Source of the DNA: Rhypophila decipiens
Lineage: Eukaryota; Ascomycota; Sordariomycetes; Sordariales; Naviculisporaceae
Assembly (NCBI GenBank): GCA_033297075.1
Contig: MU858050.1
Span: forward strand, 372,001 to 436,000
Direction: 5' to 3'
Length of the DNA: 64,000 bases
Shown: piece after piece, positions 59,868 to 64,000 of the stretch
Layout of the letters: every line of letters starts with the position of its first letter
How positions within the stretch are numbered: the stretch's first letter is position 1
Made by a program: the position numbers and the translations under genes
Notes under the pieces: model-generated
Told to the model about the DNA's origin: nothing
What the model saw: the letters and a program-made list of their open reading frames with translations, nothing else
Database searches by the model: none

Positions 59868-61504
59868 ATGGCAGAAGAGCCTTCCCTGCCGACCCTGCCA
59901 CCTCCTTTGCCTCGCACTGAAGGGCGAAAGCGAGGTCGCGGGGCAGATGGCCCCCCTTCTGGTCTATCGTCGAATTCCAGCGACCCCGCCATATTCTCGA
60001 GCGATGATGACCCAGCGTTGGACAATTACGTGCACGGTCGACGTAAGAAGCGATATGTAGGGACGTGGTACGACCAGCACCCTGTGTCCTCCGACTCGGC
60101 CGACTCGGCTCTTGGTGAGGATATGGGACCCCGTTTGCCGAAGCTACCAAAGCGGAAGTTCAGAAGACAGGCGGACAGCGGCGTCTATCTGGGACTGGAA
60201 GGATCAACAGACACCGACGACGGTTTTGAGCTGGAGCCCTGTGCTGCCAAGTTGCCCCTGCCACCAAGAAACCCGCAGCCAGTGGTCCGCAAAACGATAT
60301 CCCCAGAGGAAGAAAAGCTTCGCGGGATCGTGCAACATTGCGTTGAGGAAGGTACGGAAGCGGTTGACCTCGCGTAAGTGCTTGCGAGGGAATCAGCCAT
60401 ACAAAGAATGCCATCATGCTAACCCAACGCAGAGATCTAGGTGTCGAGTCAATCTCGGACGAATCTCTGGAACCACTTCAGAGTCTCACTCTCATCCCCA
60501 CCGTAACGGAGGACGTCGCTTTCGAACACAAGGATCCGCGTATTATGGTGTTCTTGTCGAACAATCGCCTAACAAAGTTCCCCCTTGGACTTATTAACAT
60601 CGAAAACCTGACTGTCCTCAGCCTACGAGCCAATCGCCTTCAGGTACTGCCACCTTGCATTGCGTCGCTCAAGAACCTTAGAACCCTCAACGTTGCTCAA
60701 AACTTTCTTCGATACCTCCCATCGGAGCTTCTTGAGCTCATGAAAAAGGGTAGCAATTTACAAGACTTGCAGCTTCATCCCAATCCATACTACCAGCCCA
60801 AAGAACGGTCGTACTGTGAGTGGGGTACCGCCGAGTACGAGCAGGAAACTTTTGGATCGGCTCTCGAATCAGAGATCGAAGGTGACTGGGAGGGCATTAC
60901 AACAAAACTGCGGTCTCGTACTCCGGTTCAATATCTTGATACCGCGCAAAATCTGCGCTCTTCTTTCAGCTTCTCGGCGGCCCAATCCAACACGCCCTCG
61001 CCCCCCAAGGAGCTCGATCAGGAAGACTTCTGGGAGCTAGCTGTTCCCAGAGAGTCTGGAAATATTGATCGCCAGGACCGCCAAACCCCCGTTCGAAGCA
61101 GAAGAGGCCCCCCATCGTTGCTTGAATCCGCAATCCGTGCCGCCATGTCGGTTTCCGAGTTAGAGGAACTCCCGGAGCTCTATAATGACCGGATTCCGCA
61201 TCATCTTTCGCGTGTCATGGACAAGGCCATTGACATTACAAAGGAGGGTGGCCAGAGGTGCAGTGTCTGCAGGAGGGAAACTTGGAGCCCGCTTACAGAA
61301 TGGATCGAATTCCGGGAGTTGAGGCGGACACACGTCAAGCGCAGTTTAGGAGGGGGAAGGATCGAGTCTACTATCCACATAACTGGCAATGACGATGAAG
61401 TCTGGGTCCCATTCGTGCGGAAGGGGTGCTCCTGGCGGTGTATCCCGCACAAGTCGCCGTCCCCTAGCCGGGAGCAACGTGAACGCTTGCTCATGATACC
61501 TTAG
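59868..61504 (+). CDS. Leucine-rich-repeat protein with paired C-terminal cysteines
   Basis: Two exons: 59868-60373 and 60433-61504, with a 59-base intron (donor GTAAGT, GCTAAC branch site, acceptor CGCAG) inside an Ala codon; 525 aa. The start at 59868 has a strong GACCATGG context; an in-frame Met at 59814 would add 18 residues and is less likely. The N-terminal third is disordered, with basic KRGRG/RRKKR patches and acidic Ser/Asp runs, like a nuclear protein. Three to four leucine-rich repeats follow at about 205-285: VFLSNNRLTKFP, VLSLRANRLQVLP and TLNVAQNFLRYLP. The C-terminal part has Cys445/Cys448 (RCSVCRR) and Cys501/Cys505 (CSWRC), spaced to bind one zinc ion. I recognise the LRR type and a family of fungal LRR proteins with this layout, but not a proven function. 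LRRs mediate protein binding. It is divergent from EMC1, with the MITE-like element between them. Confidence 0.85.
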
Positions 61505-63051
61505 ATCGGTACTACAGAAGTATGGCATATCCATGTACGACGGAAGCGGAGTTGGTGTATCTCGATCACCGCGTATTTGCTCGGAGGATGGTCGGCCTCG
61601 CTCCACGTTTCATTCATCCACAGGGAACGGGGTCAAGCCCACCTTCATCGTTTGAACATCGAATGTTCTTGGGTCTGTGAATCATGATTTCATGACCAGT
61701 AATTATAAAGTAGATGACCTACTGTAGCGTAGTTCGTATATAGCAAGAATATATGAAACACCAGTGAAATTGCTACATGTGTAGTTTCTCTCTCTTGTCC
61801 TCACAGTATTCATGATGTATGAGGTTTTGTGCCATCAGGATACATATACTGTCTTGTGATGTGAAGTAATGATAGTAGTACCCAAGCTCCCCGATCTGTT
61901 GAGTCTGTATCGATCTATGCTTCCTTCCGGCCCTGTAACGTCGGGTGGATGTAAGCATGGCGTGTGGAGCGGACAAGATACGCCATATCAAAGAAGATAC
62001 GACACATATAACACTTCTTCTAAATGCCTCAAGCTGACTCTCAATAGGTGTAGGAGAGAATTTTGAATAGCCTCAAGAAATCATCAACGGTGCCTGTAAC
62101 ACTCATTGTTAAGGCCTTTCTTACTTGTTATTACCCCATTGCCCATGTATTTTAACACCCTGCCGACTGTTCGGTAATCGAATCCCTTTATTTGAAAAAG
62201 GTTCAGACACGTAAAATACTTTCTAACGCCTTTGACTACGAGTTAAATAAGCAAATCAACGGAGTTCTATATGGCCTGGCAAGGCATTTGGAGGGCTTTA
62301 TGATGATTTTATGAGGCGTCTACCGTCTCGTACCAACATATCTATATGTATTTCACACCTTCCTTCCGTACCTAGGTAGTTGCGACCTTAAGTTTGTTCC
62401 TATGCCTCCATGCCCACAGTGCTAACGCAACCATACTCGACCTATAACGCCAAGGATGTCTTGTGCTGAAAACATGCTGAAATTCTCTAGCAGTGCCAAA
62501 AGTAAACAGGACCGTTCCATTCTCAGTCATTCACAATGTACGGCGCAAAATGAACTGGTATCTGTAATGGAATTTGGTATTTCAACCTGTGCCATTCGAG
62601 CAACTCTTTGAGGACTAATTAGGTAACAGGCCAAGATAATGTCTGAGTATGGATTCATCATAGTGGATGACTGGTGAGCCAGCGAAAGCGCAAAAGAATT
62701 ATAATAAACTAAAGCAACATCGCGGCCTTTGACGTCCAATGTCCGCTTTTCAAGTCCTCTCGTACGATAAGTCACCGTCAACAAACAATATAGCTAGATA
62801 CCCATAGTCCATCAGCCTTGCCAACCGCAAGGACATCCATAACAGAACCAAGAGGTCCCGTTCTTGAAAGTTTTGACTGATTTTGTTTCAGTTGGTATTG
62901 CACGTATTCTTCCTCACAATGTTCGCAATCATCCTAACCTCATCAAGTTTATTTCCATGTTCCATCCAGCAAACATTGAAACCAACCGCTTGTCTGTTCC
63001 TCCCTTTGAGACCCAATCAGTTTCAGAGACCCAAGAGACCCCATTAATGAC
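61505..63051. other. Intergenic between LRR and zinc-ribbon genes
   Basis: Convergent 3' flanks of the two genes, with AT-rich DNA. A TACCTAGGTA palindrome lies near 62369-62378. No gene supported; the longest open frame (62527-62784, minus) has no family resemblance. Confidence 0.45.
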
Positions 63052-63738
63052 CTAATAGTCAAATTCTTTGTACCGGCAGTTCTTGTCGGTACATCGATGA
63101 CCGGTCTGGGGACTACCGGTCTGCTGAAATGTCGTCCTGATCCTTTTTCCTTTTTTGCAGACCGGGCAAGGCTCGGAGGAGGTCGGTGTGCTGGAACGAC
63201 CGGCGGTAGCCTTCGATGAAACTTGAGACGACACCCGGTCTGCTATCTCGATAAGCAACTCGGCTTCCTGGTCTAAGAAAAAGTCGCCATATTCATCCTC
63301 ATCGTCATCTGGATTCATTTTGCTGGTGGTTGGAGCATTGGTTGGTGTGGCTCGCTTGTTCTGGGCCGTATCTGAGCTCCCGAGTTTAGGCTTGTCGTGT
63401 TCTAACTGTTGTTGGACAGACTTGGGAAGCTTTGGGTAGACCTTGTCCCAGGTGATGGTGCCCGGCGAGTTGCTTTTCGGGTTTCTTCTTCCTGGAGTTG
63501 ACTGTCTTTGGCTGTCATGCCTATGCTCGATTTCCGCCGGGTCGTAGCACGGGTTGTCGGCGGTAGTAAGGTCGACAATGTTGATGTTGTTGGTAAGTCC
63601 CTTGCGAGTCGCCGCCGTGTGCTTGGTGGCCCCAGCCTTTGGTGAGCTGTTTTCAGTAAGGTCCACGACTTCATAAGCGGCAGCACTGAAAGTTTCCACG
63701 ACACCGGGGCTGTTTGTGCTGGACCTCGGGCGGTCCAT
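63052..63738 (-). CDS. Protein with two SUMO-interaction-like motifs and a C-terminal zinc ribbon
   Basis: A minus-strand frame ending in TAG at 63052. The first ATG in frame is at 63738, giving 228 aa, but the frame stays open upstream past 63840 without an ATG, so an upstream exon beyond or near the window end is likely. Two hydrophobic-acidic motifs, VVDLTE at 24-29 and IVDLTT at 54-59, match the core of SUMO-interacting motifs. The middle is disordered and Pro/Ser/Thr-rich, then acidic: DDDEDEYGDFFLDQEAELL. The C-terminus has CPVC at 191-194 and C-X4-C at 216-221 (HRCTDKNCRY), a four-cysteine zinc ribbon. A nuclear, SUMO-linked role is an inference from the motifs. I do not recognise a named family. 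Confidence 0.7.
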   Translation of the reverse strand: MDRPRSSTNSPGVVETFSAAAYEVVDLTENSSPKAGATKHTAATRKGLTNNINIVDLTTADNPCYDPAEIEHRHDSQRQSTPGRRNPKSNSPGTITWDKVYPKLPKSVQQQLEHDKPKLGSSDTAQNKRATPTNAPTTSKMNPDDDEDEYGDFFLDQEAELLIEIADRVSSQVSSKATAGRSSTPTSSEPCPVCKKGKRIRTTFQQTGSPQTGHRCTDKNCRYKEFDY

Positions 63739-64000
63739 TTCTGTTGAAGTTGCTTTCACTTCTTTGGGTGTGTTTTGTGCCTTCAGTGGCTCACCAGTGT
63801 GTATCGATTTTCGAGATAAAAACTTATACCAAGCACCCGGTCGAGCTTGTCAAAGAAGGAATCGGCAACCGGGATACTTATTGAGTGAGACTGGAGATAC
63901 GCCGAGGATGATTTATTGCGGTGAAGTGGATTTGTATTGAAGAAATAAAATTGGAGGCTCTCACGTTGCTGGTTGAGGGTTGCGTTGATGTTAAGTCCTG
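63739..64000. other. Window edge upstream of the zinc-ribbon gene
   Basis: The open frame of the zinc-ribbon gene continues into this stretch. A second coding-like reading (PVADSFFDKLDRVLG, minus strand near 63836-63880) ends at a possible GTATAAGT donor and could be part of an upstream exon. The window ends before this can be settled. Confidence 0.3.

Noticed and set aside
1..64000. CRISPR arrays, rRNA genes, bacterial operons or prophage
   Set aside because: No regularly spaced direct repeats and no rRNA were seen, and the genes have fungal introns and families.
1..64000. A secondary-metabolite gene cluster around the acyl-CoA ligase
   Set aside because: No polyketide synthase, peptide synthetase, terpene cyclase or P450 is nearby, and the ligase has a mitochondrial-type presequence.

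Overview
The window looks like chromosomal DNA of a filamentous ascomycete (Pezizomycotina, most likely a Sordariomycete). The signs are short introns of 59-121 bases with GTAAGT/GTATGT/GTGAGC donors and CAG/TAG acceptors, some with a CTAAC branch site; fungal proteins such as an Och1-type mannosyltransferase and EMC1; a small secreted six-cysteine protein; and repeated TAGGTAGGTA/TACCTACCTA runs in intergenic DNA. There is no ribosomal RNA, complete tRNA, CRISPR array or bacterial-style operon.

Layout. 1.0-1.3 kb: a small secreted cysteine-rich protein (minus). 3.3-5.6 kb: a probably mitochondrial ACSF2-like acyl-CoA ligase (minus). 7.0-8.2 kb: a Golgi-type GT32 mannosyltransferase close to Och1 (minus). 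8.2-17.4 kb: a gene-poor stretch. 17.4-18.4 kb: a two-exon, Ser-rich, probably disordered protein (minus). 19-28 kb: mostly gene debris, with one 23.0-23.9 kb open frame that may be a living or dying gene, a relic of a short-chain dehydrogenase at 27.0-27.4 kb and an orphan intron at 26.2 kb. 28-37.9 kb: no convincing gene, with a tRNA-like fragment at 30.2 kb. 37.9-40.7 kb: an EST1/SMG7-type protein with an N-terminal C2H2-like finger (minus). 40.7-51.7 kb: a second long gene-poor stretch. 51.7-54.3 kb: an SF1 (UPF1/NAM7-like) helicase that keeps nearly all its motifs but is broken by an in-frame TAG and frame changes (minus). 55.4-58.4 kb: EMC1 (minus). 59.0-59.5 kb: a 480-base MITE-like element with perfect 29-base terminal inverted repeats. 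59.9-61.5 kb: a leucine-rich-repeat protein (plus). 63.1-63.7 kb: a protein with two SUMO-interaction-like motifs and a C-terminal zinc ribbon (minus).

The genes do not form an obvious pathway or biosynthetic cluster. They are mostly housekeeping or conserved fungal genes (ER insertion, glycosylation, lipid activation, RNA or telomere biology) separated by long spacers. Six gene structures were rebuilt across an intron by hand: the secreted protein, ligase, GT32, disordered protein, EST1-like protein and EMC1; the LRR gene makes a seventh. I found no clear new defence or mobile system. The observations most worth following are the decayed helicase, the MITE in the EMC1/LRR divergent promoter, the SUMO-motif zinc-ribbon protein, the six-cysteine secreted protein, and the gene graveyard at 22-28 kb.
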